DNA of 41,853 nt from Bacteroidales bacterium (GTDB taxonomy: Bacteria; Bacteroidota; Bacteroidia; Bacteroidales; Muribaculaceae), in contig SUXG01000001.1 in NCBI GenBank assembly GCA_015061085.1, forward strand, positions 202,750 through 244,602, read 5' to 3'. The notes beneath the pieces were generated by a model, which was not told the origin of the DNA, did not search any database, and saw nothing but the letters and a program-made list of their open reading frames with translations. The position numbers and the translations under genes were made by a program. Position 1 is the stretch's first letter. Every line of letters begins with the position of its first letter. Positions 8,825 through 16,457 of the stretch are shown piece after piece.

Positions 8825-8923
8825 GTGATTCAAGAATATTTAATCAGATATAACGGTAGATGGTATGAAGATGAAATTTATAACTTAATAGACCCTATTG
8901 AAGAAGATGAAAGGCATAAATAA
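8825..8923 (+). pseudogene. Short protein-like remnant between the two membrane genes
   Basis: From a possible GTG at 8825 to the stop at 8921-8923 the frame encodes about 32 residues rich in aromatic and acidic residues (ending in IDPIEEDERHK). It looks like the end of a cytosolic protein rather than random AT-rich DNA. It overlaps the start of the next gene in another frame. No ATG or family is seen. Most likely it is a leftover of an earlier tip or immunity gene; chance is possible. Confidence 0.3.
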
Positions 8924-9341
8924 TATTCTTAATTATAGTTACTTCGTATTTTATAAAAATATAGAATATTTTAGTTATTCCGAAACTCATGAAGAGCGAG
9001 TAAGGTTGGCGCTACTTCGTGCTTGCTTGTTGATTTTCTCTCCCATTGCGTGTATTTTAAGTGCAATATATTTTTATCTGGGTTATTATCTCACGTACTT
9101 TTTTATTGTGGTAGCTATATTATGGGGTGTTGTGTGTTTTATTCCATTCTTTTTATTATATCAGTCATATTATGTAAATAGTAGTAAACATACAGATGTG
9201 ATTGAATATTATGAAAGTAAATGTGAATGGAGTAGAAGAAAAATCAGGATAATAAAATTTGTATTAAGTATGATTTCTATGGTTTTTGAATTAGTATTAA
9301 TTTCGAGTGCGATGATAGTTAGTGTTATGGCAAATAATTAG
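8907..9341 (+). CDS. Second small membrane protein, immunity candidate
   Basis: The ATG at 8907 gives 144 aa; a TTG three codons upstream is less likely. Hydrophobic segments are seen around residues 38-58, 62-86 and at the C-terminus (about 118-140), separated by a charged loop with Tyr/Glu/Lys residues. The protein is not obviously similar to the 132-aa neighbour apart from topology. It is AT-rich, on the same strand and follows in the RHS island. It may be an immunity protein for the present or a former tip. No family is recognised. Confidence 0.6.
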   Translation: MKGINNILNYSYFVFYKNIEYFSYSETHEERVRLALLRACLLIFSPIACILSAIYFYLGYYLTYFFIVVAILWGVVCFIPFFLLYQSYYVNSSKHTDVIEYYESKCEWSRRKIRIIKFVLSMISMVFELVLISSAMIVSVMANN

Positions 9342-9425
9342 GCTCATCTCTCGAATTGTTGGTTCATTATAATTTTGCATTTATTTATATATTTTCGGTT
9401 GGTGTATTGTTTTTGACTATAAAAG

Positions 9426-9456
9426 TTGCAAAAGTCAAAACAGATGCTTATATTTG
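9426..9456 (+). promoter_or_regulatory. Duplicate copy of the RHS-operon promoter
   Basis: TTG (9426-9428), a 20-bp spacer and TATATTTG (9449-9456). The 37 bp from 9421 to 9457 are identical to 1847-1883, and similarity continues through the ATG. It drives the chimeric mini-gene at 9475 and probably the two genes after it. Confidence 0.8.
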
Positions 9457-9474
9457 CGAAAAATACATTGCAAT

Positions 9475-9624
9475 ATGAGGTGTATGTTCAACATATCGAT
9501 GCTATTTGTAATAGAAGACATCAAGCGATTATGGCTTGGAGGAGGGTATTATGGAGCGCCGATATATAATGTGCCTAATAGTTTAATAGACTTTTTTAAT
9601 AAATTTATATATGAGGATAATTAA
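9475..9624 (+). pseudogene. Chimeric 49-aa remnant: adaptor-like start joined to an RHS-core fragment
   Basis: The ATG at 9475 sits at the same distance from the copied promoter as the ATG at 1901 does from the original. The first residues (MRCMFNISMLF) resemble the start of the 148-aa adaptor (MKCLVDILLLF). From residue 18 the frame reads RLWLGGGYYGAP, identical to part of the RHS core of the large gene. A 19-bp exact DNA match (9524-9542 with 7431-7449) supports this. After the match it diverges and stops at 9622. It overlaps the next gene by 14 bp. It is best read as a deletion scar that fused the start of an adaptor gene to the tip-proximal part of an RHS gene; it might still be translated. 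Confidence 0.65.
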
Positions 9625-10099
9625 TTTAATTTTTTGTTTAACAATAGCGTTTGTGACATTTTCTTCAGAAAGATATAATCTTTATTTTACGGAAAGTCAA
9701 GAGGAATACATGTGTTTCCTAATGGACGTTTTGCAAGATGAATTTGGTGAAGATGTCTTAAAGGAATTTGTGGAATTGCCATTTAAACATGGGATATTGA
9801 GCTTGTCGTTTGACAAAAAGGAGCAAACGATTGATCCTAAACTTATGGCTAAATTGGGAATTTTTCTCAAAGAAGGATATGATGAAAGATTTATAAAAGC
9901 GATAAAACGACAAAAAACTATTGTAATCTGTTATGATTTGACTCGCCCCGGATTTAAAATAAATGGTCAGGGTCGATTCGTTATGCCATTGACGGTCGGT
10001 CAGTTTACAAATAAATGGGATAAGAATAGAGGAAATAAATCGAGGGTTGAATATGTCAAATCCCGAATAAAAAAATTTAAGAAGAATTGGGTAAAATGA
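9611..10099 (+). CDS. Unrecognised exported 162-aa protein in the RHS island
   Basis: A short N-terminal hydrophobic segment (residues 4-17, IINLIFCLTIAFVT) looks like a signal peptide or a membrane anchor. The mature part is mixed charged, with a strongly basic C-terminus (SRIKKFKKNWVK). No Cys pairs or catalytic motif stand out, and no family is recognised. The start codon overlaps the end of the chimeric remnant at 9475-9624, so it is expressed from the copied RHS promoter. The stop is 1 bp before the next ATG. It might be an orphan effector or immunity protein from an ancestral RHS copy; this is inference from location only. Confidence 0.65.
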   Translation: MRIINLIFCLTIAFVTFSSERYNLYFTESQEEYMCFLMDVLQDEFGEDVLKEFVELPFKHGILSLSFDKKEQTIDPKLMAKLGIFLKEGYDERFIKAIKRQKTIVICYDLTRPGFKINGQGRFVMPLTVGQFTNKWDKNRGNKSRVEYVKSRIKKFKKNWVK

Positions 10100-10100
10100 T

Positions 10101-10739
10101 ATGAGGCGTATTAAAAAGATTATATTGTGGACGGTGTTGTTGTTGCCGATATATTTGGTGGTGCTTGCAGTATCGGCAATTGTTTCTCTGCCTACCGGAA
10201 GAATTGATTACTCTGATTATTTCTTGGATAAGCAGTGGCAGACAGTTGCGGCTGAACTTATAGAGAATAGATTTTCCGACAAAATAGATTTGAACTCGGC
10301 ATTAGAGTCGTCGAACGCAAATGACACGACAATGTTAAGAGGCGTTTTGGACGATGAAGAACGATATTTCGTCAATCCTTTAAGTAATGAATCAAAGTGT
10401 TTCATAAAGTTGAAACTTTCAAATGGAACGACGGCTGATGTACATATATATGAGGTAAATCATGGGACGCTGATGCGCGTGGAATTTGATGTAGATGACA
10501 CTAATATATTTTATCCGATAGTGTATGCGTATCAACACACAGTGTTCATCGATGAGGTGCTGGGAGAAGTGTCGGCAAACAGTTATCCGTACTATACAAT
10601 ATTTAAAATGATGGGCTATAGATTTCTGTTTATGAGAGCAATTTGGCAACCATTATTGTTGATATGGGTGGTGGCATTATTGATAGAGGTTATAATCTGG
10701 ATGAGGCTTAAGAGAATTTCTAAAAATTCCCGGATTTAG
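10101..10739 (+). CDS. Unrecognised 212-aa membrane protein with a periplasmic middle domain
   Basis: Two membrane segments are visible: residues about 8-30 (IILWTVLLLPIYLVVLAVSAIV) and about 181-203 (PLLLIWVVALLIEVIIWM). They flank an acidic soluble domain of about 150 residues and are followed by a basic tail. The gene starts 1 bp after the stop of the 162-aa gene, so the two are surely co-transcribed. Base composition is less AT-rich than in the preceding small genes. No family is recognised. Pairing with the exported 162-aa protein suggests joint function, possibly effector/immunity, but nothing in the sequence proves it. Confidence 0.65.
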   Translation: MRRIKKIILWTVLLLPIYLVVLAVSAIVSLPTGRIDYSDYFLDKQWQTVAAELIENRFSDKIDLNSALESSNANDTTMLRGVLDDEERYFVNPLSNESKCFIKLKLSNGTTADVHIYEVNHGTLMRVEFDVDDTNIFYPIVYAYQHTVFIDEVLGEVSANSYPYYTIFKMMGYRFLFMRAIWQPLLLIWVVALLIEVIIWMRLKRISKNSRI

Positions 10740-10817
10740 TTATTCCTTTAGCTTTGAGGAGCTTTCTTTTGTATGCTCTATGTTTTTGATCGGAATCTTT
10801 TAGACTTTAACTCAGTC

Positions 10818-10833
10818 GTATAGCTCGCTATAC
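10818..10833. repeat. Near-perfect palindrome GTATAGCTCGCTATAC
   Basis: GTATAGC and GCTATAC form 7-bp inverted arms around a 2-base centre. It precedes the dispersed repeat at 10866. It may be the first part of the same intergenic element. Confidence 0.5.
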
Positions 10834-10865
10834 TCCTTACGTTAAAAACAAAAATCTCCTCAGTC

Positions 10866-10909
10866 AAAATTCATAAATCATGACAAAGTAATTTATAGAA
10901 GTTTCCTTA
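10866..10909. repeat. Dispersed intergenic repeat, copy 1
   Basis: AAAATTCATAAATCATGACA, followed by AAGTAATTTA, closely matches 18498-18527. It ends with TAGAAGTTTCCTTA, whose inverse complement starts copy 2. The two copies therefore share a core and opposite terminal arms, like a small non-autonomous element with inverted ends. Confidence 0.55.
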
Positions 10910-11046
10910 GACAAAGGCTGAGAAATAAAATCAAGACTGACGCCGAGCCGGAAAAAGGCAGGAGAAGGAGGAGAAGCAGAAAGGAAGAAGCCGGCTAAAA
11001 GTTCCGGTAAACGCAATTGGGATTTGCTAATTTGTGTATTTTTTGT

Positions 11047-11054
11047 TAATTTCG
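11047..11054 (+). promoter_or_regulatory. Possible -7 element for pheT
   Basis: TAATTTCG differs by one base from TAnnTTTG. It would leave a leader of roughly 85-90 bases. Weak call. Confidence 0.3.
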
Positions 11055-11147
11055 CACGATAATTGTCTGAGGAGCTGTTTTGAGGGAGTAAATTTGCCCC
11101 GGATAGCTTCCTTTTGGGCGTATAAATAAGATAATAAATCAAACGAT

Positions 11148-13616
11148 ATGAATATATCATACAAGTGGCTAAAACGCTACATCGATATCGACTTGGAGCC
11201 GAAAGAGATTACGGCTGCGTTGACTTCATTGGGTCTTGAATGTGACTCTATCGAAGAAGTAGAGACTATCAAAGGGGGCTTGCGTGGCATCGTGATAGGC
11301 AAAGTGCTCACATGCGACGAACACCCTAATTCCGATCACTTGCATATCACGACTTGTGACTTGGGTATAGGTGAACCTGTGCAAATCGTCTGCGGAGCTG
11401 CTAACGTGGCTGCCGGACAGACTGTCGTGGTCGCAACAGTAGGCACAAAGCTCTACAATGGTGACGAAGAATTTCAGATTAAGAAATCAAAAATACGCGG
11501 CGTAGAGTCGTTCGGCATGATTTGCGCTGAAGACGAAATCGGTCTCGGTCATTCTCACGACGGCATTATGGTGCTCGAAGGCGATATCGCTCCGGGTACT
11601 CCTGCCGCAGAATATTTCCAGGTGGAAAGCGACTATATGCTCGAAGTGGAGTTGACGCCTAACCGTGTCGATGGCGCTTCTCACTACGGCGTGGCTCGCG
11701 ACCTTAAGGCATGGCTCCGTCGCAATGGCAAGCCTGAGGCTGAAGTTGTCACTCCTGACGTTTCGGGCTTCAAGGCCGACCGCAATGACGACGCGGCTCA
11801 GATTGAGGTGGTTGATGGTCAAGGATGCCCTCGCTACTCGGGTGTCACAGTGCGTGGCGTAGAGGTGAAAGAGTCGCCTGAATGGCTTAAAAATCTCCTT
11901 CTTGCTGCAGGTCAACGTCCGATCAACAATATTGTAGATATTACCAACTATGTGCTTCTCGGTATGGGTCAACCACTCCACTGCTTCGACCTCTCGAAGG
12001 TGGCAGGCGAGAAAATCGTGGTGCGTACTTGCCCTCAAGGCACAAAGTTCACTACGCTCGACGGCGTGGAACGCACTCTCGACGAAGCCGACCTCATGAT
12101 TTGCGACGCTGAGAAACCAATGTGTATCGCCGGCGTATTTGGCGGTCTTGATTCAGGCGTGACAGAATCGACCACGGATGTTTTCATCGAAAGTGCATAC
12201 TTCAATCCGACTCGCGTGCGTAAGACAGCTCGCCGTCACGGATTGAACACCGACGCTTCGTTCCGTTACGAGCGCGGTTGCGACCCTAACATCACTATCT
12301 TCGCTGCCAAACTCGCTGCATTGCTCATCAAGGAGGTTGCAGGTGGCGAAATCTGTGGCGATGTGATGGACATCTATCCTGAGAAGGTGGAGCCGTTCAA
12401 AGTGGAACTTGAGTTGGCTTATTGCCATCGTCTCATCGGTAAGGAAATTCCGACTGAAGATATTAAGGCTATCCTCAGTTCGCTCGAAATCGACATCAAG
12501 GCAGAGACGGCCGAAGTGCTCAGCCTCGAAGTGCCTACATATCGTGTTGACGTTCAGCGCCCATGCGACGTGGTAGAAGAAATCCTACGCGTCTATGGCT
12601 ACAACAATATCGAGTTTGGTATGGAAATGCACGCCAACCTCTCACAAAAGACTGCTACTGACGAGTCTTATCGTCTGCAGCAGCTCATCGCAGAGCAACT
12701 CACAGCCGACGGCTTCTGCGAAATCATGAACAACTCACTCTCGGCTATCTCTTACTACGAAGGCAAGGAAGTCTATCCGGAAGTGAAGTGTGTGCGCTTG
12801 ATGAACCCGTTGAGCAACGACCTCTGCGTGATGCGTCAGACACTACTTTTCGGTGGTCTCGAATCTTTGTCGCACAACATCAACCGCAAAGCTTCGTCGC
12901 TTGCTCTCTACGAAATTGGTAACTGCTACTCTCGCAACCCTGAAAAGGAATCGACAGCCGAAAACCCACTCGCTCCATACGCTGAAGAACTTCACCTCGG
13001 CATTTGGATGACAGGCGACAAGACAGCGGCTTCGTGGAACACTAAGGCAGAACCTGTCACAGTATTCGATCTCAAGGCAGTGGTGCTCAATATTTTCAAT
13101 CGTCTTGGAATCGATATGCGTACATTAGATATGACTCAAAGTTCAAATGAAATCTATACTGCATATCTCGACATAGCGACAAAGGCAGGCAAGAGTCTTG
13201 GTACGCTCGGTATTTTACGTCGCGAATTGCTTAAGACGTTTGATATCGAGCAAGAAGTGATGTTTGCAGAAATCAATTGGGATGCTCTCTTCAAACTTGC
13301 GGCAAAAGTTAAAACGACTTACACCGACATTCCGAAATCACAACCTGTGAAGCGTGACCTTGCGTTATTGCTTGACTCGTCTGTGACATTCCGTCAAGTG
13401 GAAGACGTAATTCGCGGTTCTGAACGCAAGCTTCTTCGCAATGTGCGTCTGTTTGATGTCTATGAAGGCAAAAACCTTGAGCCGGGCAAGAAGAGCTATG
13501 CTGTCAGCATGACACTGCAAGACCCTGAAAAGACACTTCAAGACAAGCAAATCGATGCAGTGATGAAGAAAATTATCATGAACCTCGAAAAGCAACTTGA
13601 TGCGAAACTTCGTTAA
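11148..13616 (+). CDS. pheT: Phenylalanine-tRNA ligase beta subunit
   Basis: This cytosolic enzyme subunit forms an alpha2-beta2 complex with PheS, charges tRNA-Phe, and edits mischarged Tyr-tRNA. At 822 aa it has the usual bacterial length. The EMAP-type tRNA-binding domain is at about residues 40-155 (GKVLTCDEHPNSDHLHI). The B3/4 editing domain is at about 210-390, including RPINNIVDITNYV. The B5 domain is at about 405-480, followed by the catalytic-like core. The ferredoxin-fold anticodon-binding domain is at about 725-820 (SQPVKRDLALLLD). pheS is not in this window, as is normal when the subunits are unlinked. yebC follows 56 bp downstream with no terminator between, so the two are probably co-transcribed. 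Confidence 0.98.
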   Translation: MNISYKWLKRYIDIDLEPKEITAALTSLGLECDSIEEVETIKGGLRGIVIGKVLTCDEHPNSDHLHITTCDLGIGEPVQIVCGAANVAAGQTVVVATVGTKLYNGDEEFQIKKSKIRGVESFGMICAEDEIGLGHSHDGIMVLEGDIAPGTPAAEYFQVESDYMLEVELTPNRVDGASHYGVARDLKAWLRRNGKPEAEVVTPDVSGFKADRNDDAAQIEVVDGQGCPRYSGVTVRGVEVKESPEWLKNLLLAAGQRPINNIVDITNYVLLGMGQPLHCFDLSKVAGEKIVVRTCPQGTKFTTLDGVERTLDEADLMICDAEKPMCIAGVFGGLDSGVTESTTDVFIESAYFNPTRVRKTARRHGLNTDASFRYERGCDPNITIFAAKLAALLIKEVAGGEICGDVMDIYPEKVEPFKVELELAYCHRLIGKEIPTEDIKAILSSLEIDIKAETAEVLSLEVPTYRVDVQRPCDVVEEILRVYGYNNIEFGMEMHANLSQKTATDESYRLQQLIAEQLTADGFCEIMNNSLSAISYYEGKEVYPEVKCVRLMNPLSNDLCVMRQTLLFGGLESLSHNINRKASSLALYEIGNCYSRNPEKESTAENPLAPYAEELHLGIWMTGDKTAASWNTKAEPVTVFDLKAVVLNIFNRLGIDMRTLDMTQSSNEIYTAYLDIATKAGKSLGTLGILRRELLKTFDIEQEVMFAEINWDALFKLAAKVKTTYTDIPKSQPVKRDLALLLDSSVTFRQVEDVIRGSERKLLRNVRLFDVYEGKNLEPGKKSYAVSMTLQDPEKTLQDKQIDAVMKKIIMNLEKQLDAKLR

Positions 13617-13672
13617 TAATCAACGAAAACAAATCATTAAAAAATAAAAACATATAAAATAAAGAAAATACA

Positions 13673-14395
13673 ATGGGAAGAGCATTTGAATATCGTAAAG
13701 CTCGTAAGCTAAAACGTTGGGGCAATATGTCTCGTACATTTACTCGTATCGGTAAAGAAATCACTATGTGCTGTAAAGCAGGTGGTGGCGACCCGGATAT
13801 GAACCCACGTCTTCGTGTGCTTATGCAAAATGCCAAGGCTGCAAACATGCCTAAGGATACAGTGGAACGTGCAATCAAAAAAGCAACAGAAAAGGATGCC
13901 GGCGATTACAAAGAAATCGTATATGAAGGATATGGCCCTTTTGGTATTGCTATCGTAGTAGAAACTGCCACAGACAACAACCAACGCACTGTAGCTAACG
14001 TGCGTAGCTATTTCAATAAGTACGGAGGCTCACTTGGTACATCAGGCTCGCTTTCTTTCCTATTTGATCATAAATGTGTGTTCCACCTAAAACCAAAAGA
14101 TGGTGTGGAACTTGAAGAACTCGAACTTGAACTCATCGATTTCGGTGTCGATGAACTCGAAGCTGAGGAAGAAGAATGGGTAATCTATGGTGCTTTCGAC
14201 CAATTCTCTAACATTCAAAAATATCTTGAAGAAAACGAATTTGAAATCGTAAGCGCTGAATTTGAACGTATCCCTAACGACTTTAAAGAGGTGACTGCTG
14301 AGCAACGTGAAGTTCTCGACAAACTTCTTGATAAATTCGAAGAAGACGAAGACGTGCAAAACGTATTCCACAACATCAAAGAAGACGCTGAGTGA
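13673..14395 (+). CDS. yebC: YebC/PmpR-family protein
   Basis: The 240-aa product matches the YebC/TACO1 family at full length. The N-terminal motif MGRAFEYRKARKLKRWGNMS differs from the common AGHSKWANI start in the way usual for Bacteroidota members. MNPRLRVLMQNAKAANMPKD (about residues 43-62) and the GPFGIAIVVETATDNNQRT strand (about 87-105) are diagnostic. Acidic stretches (EEEEEW; EEDEDVQ) lie in domain 3. The family was long called a transcriptional regulator; more recent work on relatives links it to translation, notably relief of stalling at proline-rich sequences. The gene is downstream of pheT and ends at a good terminator. Confidence 0.95.
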   Translation: MGRAFEYRKARKLKRWGNMSRTFTRIGKEITMCCKAGGGDPDMNPRLRVLMQNAKAANMPKDTVERAIKKATEKDAGDYKEIVYEGYGPFGIAIVVETATDNNQRTVANVRSYFNKYGGSLGTSGSLSFLFDHKCVFHLKPKDGVELEELELELIDFGVDELEAEEEEWVIYGAFDQFSNIQKYLEENEFEIVSAEFERIPNDFKEVTAEQREVLDKLLDKFEEDEDVQNVFHNIKEDAE

Positions 14396-14423
14396 TCAGT
14401 TGAGAAATAACGCATAAACTACG

Positions 14424-14457
14424 CAAAGGGACATAAGGAAAAACTTGTGTCCTTTTG
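14424..14457 (+). terminator. Hairpin terminator after yebC
   Basis: A 14-nt arm at 14424-14437 pairs with 14444-14457 around the loop GAAAAA, with a couple of G-U pairs. The 3' arm is T-rich (CCTTTTG). It separates yebC from the convergent yraN and may act in both directions. Confidence 0.75.
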
Positions 14458-14511
14458 TGATTTTATAAAGGCAAGATAAAGCGTCAGGGCATCAGACGCG
14501 TCAAGGTTGGC

Positions 14512-14880
14512 TTATGACAGGGGAGGGAGGAAGGCATCTTCGATGTGGTCGAGAGTATAAGAATCGGGATTGCCTGAAATGGTGATGATGTCGAAGCGAT
14601 ACTCGAAGTCATACTCTTGGGCTCTCAAATACGATTCGGCGGCACGTACAAGTCGGCGAATTTTCTTTTCATCGACAGCCTCTGCCGGGTCTTCATCAGA
14701 GTCCTGACGAGCTTTAACTTCGACAAAAATCAGAGTATTGTCTCGTTGGGTAATAATATCGATTTCGACATGACCATGCATTGGGTTCCAATTGCGCTCG
14801 CGAATTACATATCCTTGTCGGATAAGATGCTCAGCTGCAATTGTTTCGGCAATGTTGCCCCATTCATTGTGTTTAGCCAT
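14512..14880 (-). CDS. yraN: YraN/UPF0102 family putative endonuclease
   Basis: The start at 14880 (MAKHNEWGN) gives 122 aa, the usual family length. The open frame runs further upstream, but that extension lies inside comM and is not used. The motif set G-x-x-A-E...A..L...G (IAAEHLIRQGY), the conserved NWN, and EIDIITQRDNTLIFVEVKAR with its Asp and Glu-x-Lys residues match the PD-(D/E)XK nuclease-like fold. It is probably a DNA-acting enzyme, but its reaction is not well defined. It lies 16 bp downstream of comM in the same operon, a natural pairing with DNA processing during recombination or uptake; that link is inferred. Confidence 0.92.
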   Translation of the reverse strand: MAKHNEWGNIAETIAAEHLIRQGYVIRERNWNPMHGHVEIDIITQRDNTLIFVEVKARQDSDEDPAEAVDEKKIRRLVRAAESYLRAQEYDFEYRFDIITISGNPDSYTLDHIEDAFLPPLS

Positions 14881-14896
14881 AACTTCAGCAGATTGA

Positions 14897-16450
14897 TTAT
14901 TGACCGATTCCGACGACACCCCAATTACCACGATCCAAATTTCGATACGAGATGGCCTCGTTGATGTGGTGAATTTCGATAGTTTCGCTTGAGTCGAGGT
15001 CGGCAATAGTGCGAGCCACACGAAGAATGCGATCGAAAGCGCGAGCCGACATATTAAGACGTGTCATTGCTTCTTTGAGACGCTCCATGCCTTTTTTGTC
15101 AGGCCAAGCATACTTGCGTATCATTCGCGATGTCATTTGAGCATTGCAATAGACGCCTTTTTCTCCGGCATAGCGATGTTGCTGAATGCTTCGTGCCATA
15201 ACGACGCGTTTGCGAATTTCAGCGCTGCTTTCCGAAGGCGTGGTATTTGCCATTTGATCAAATTCGACAGGTTGGATTTCTATGTGCAAATCAATGCGAT
15301 CGAGCAGCGGTCCACTAATACGATTGATGTATTTTTGGACTTGTCCCGGCATACAAGTGCAAGGTTTTGACGGGTGTCCGTAATAGCCACAAGGGCAGGG
15401 GTTCATCGAGGCGACAAGCATGAATGAAGCCGGATAGTCTACTGTGTATTTTGCTCTCGAAACGGTCACTATACGGTCTTCAATCGGTTGTCGCAATACC
15501 TCAAGTACTGTGCGAGGAAATTCCGGAAATTCGTCCAGGAAAAGAATTCCGTTATTGGCGAGGCTTATTTCTCCCGGTTGCGGATTAATGCCTCCACCGA
15601 CCAATGCTACCGGAGAAATAGTGTGGTGAGGTGAGCGAAATGGGCGTTGTGTCATCAACATGGAGCCACGAGACAACTTTCCTGCCACGGAATGAATTTT
15701 TGTGGTTTCCAAAGCTTCTTGCAGGCTTAGGGGAGGAAGTATTGAGGGAAGACGTTTTGCCATCATCGACTTTCCGCTGCCGGGTGAGCCTACCAATAGA
15801 ATATTGTGCCCTCCGGCACATGCCACTTCGAAGGCTCGTTTGACACCATCTTGTCCTTTGACCTCAGAAAAATCAAAGTCAAAATCAGCTGCTTGAATTC
15901 GGAATTGTTCGCGAGTGTTGATTACAGTCGGTTGTAACTCTGATTTGCCATTAAGAAGATCGACTACTTCCGAAAGACTTTCGACACCGAAGACCTCAAT
16001 ATTATTGACTACGGCTGCTTCTGTGACATTCCCTTTAGGCACGATAAGACGTTTAAAGCCGTTTTCGCGGGCCTTAATCGCTACGGGGAGAGCTCCTCTG
16101 ATAGGTAATACCGAGCCGTCGAGCGATAATTCGCCTAATATCATATATTCATTGAGGTTCTCGCATGTTAAAGCCTCGTTAGAGGACAAAATGCCGATAG
16201 CCATTGGTAGGTCGAACGCTGCTCCTTCTTTTTTGATGTCGGCAGGAGAGAGGTTGATAATTGTGCGTTTATGAGGAAACGCGACACCACTCTGTTTCAT
16301 GGCAGAAACAATACGTTGATAGCTCTCTTTGACAGCGGCATCAGGCAGTCCGACGATTGTGAATTGCACTCCACGTTCGACAACAACTTCAATCGTTACC
16401 ACAAAGGCATCAATACCTTGAATAGATGCAGAATAGACTTTTGAAAGCAT
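14897..16450 (-). CDS. comM: YifB/ComM family Mg-chelatase-like AAA+ ATPase
   Basis: At 517 aa this is full length. The N-terminal ChlI-like (Lon-protease-fold) domain covers about residues 20-140 and includes the signature FTIVGLPDAAVKES. The AAA+ module has Walker A GSPGSGKS at 221-228 and Walker B ILFLDEFPEF near 300. A Cys-rich insert (NPCPCGYYG...PCTC) and the C-terminal Mg_chelatase_C domain follow. Characterised ComM proteins are hexameric helicases that drive branch migration during integration of transformed DNA. It starts 7 bp after the lipoprotein gene and is followed 16 bp later by yraN, so the three form one operon. Confidence 0.95.
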   Translation of the reverse strand: MLSKVYSASIQGIDAFVVTIEVVVERGVQFTIVGLPDAAVKESYQRIVSAMKQSGVAFPHKRTIINLSPADIKKEGAAFDLPMAIGILSSNEALTCENLNEYMILGELSLDGSVLPIRGALPVAIKARENGFKRLIVPKGNVTEAAVVNNIEVFGVESLSEVVDLLNGKSELQPTVINTREQFRIQAADFDFDFSEVKGQDGVKRAFEVACAGGHNILLVGSPGSGKSMMAKRLPSILPPLSLQEALETTKIHSVAGKLSRGSMLMTQRPFRSPHHTISPVALVGGGINPQPGEISLANNGILFLDEFPEFPRTVLEVLRQPIEDRIVTVSRAKYTVDYPASFMLVASMNPCPCGYYGHPSKPCTCMPGQVQKYINRISGPLLDRIDLHIEIQPVEFDQMANTTPSESSAEIRKRVVMARSIQQHRYAGEKGVYCNAQMTSRMIRKYAWPDKKGMERLKEAMTRLNMSARAFDRILRVARTIADLDSSETIEIHHINEAISYRNLDRGNWGVVGIGQ

Positions 16451-16457
16451 AGTGTCA

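Larger units (their letters stand above)
10740..11147. other. Intergenic region with a dispersed repeat; no gene supported
   Basis: This holds a near-palindrome at 10818-10833, a copy of a dispersed repeat at 10866-10909, and a purine-rich stretch around 10930-11000. A 98-codon open frame on the - strand covers most of it but has low-complexity Ser/Pro runs and no leader, and it is not taken as a gene. The end carries the pheT leader. Confidence 0.5.

Noticed and set aside
10864..11160. 98-aa ORF on the - strand upstream of pheT
   Set aside because: It covers a dispersed repeat and the pheT leader, has low-complexity Ser/Pro/Phe runs, and shows no domain or leader.
14881..15021. N-terminal extension of YraN to 15021
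   Set aside because: The extension lies within comM in another frame and does not look like the family; the family starts at MAKHNEWGN.
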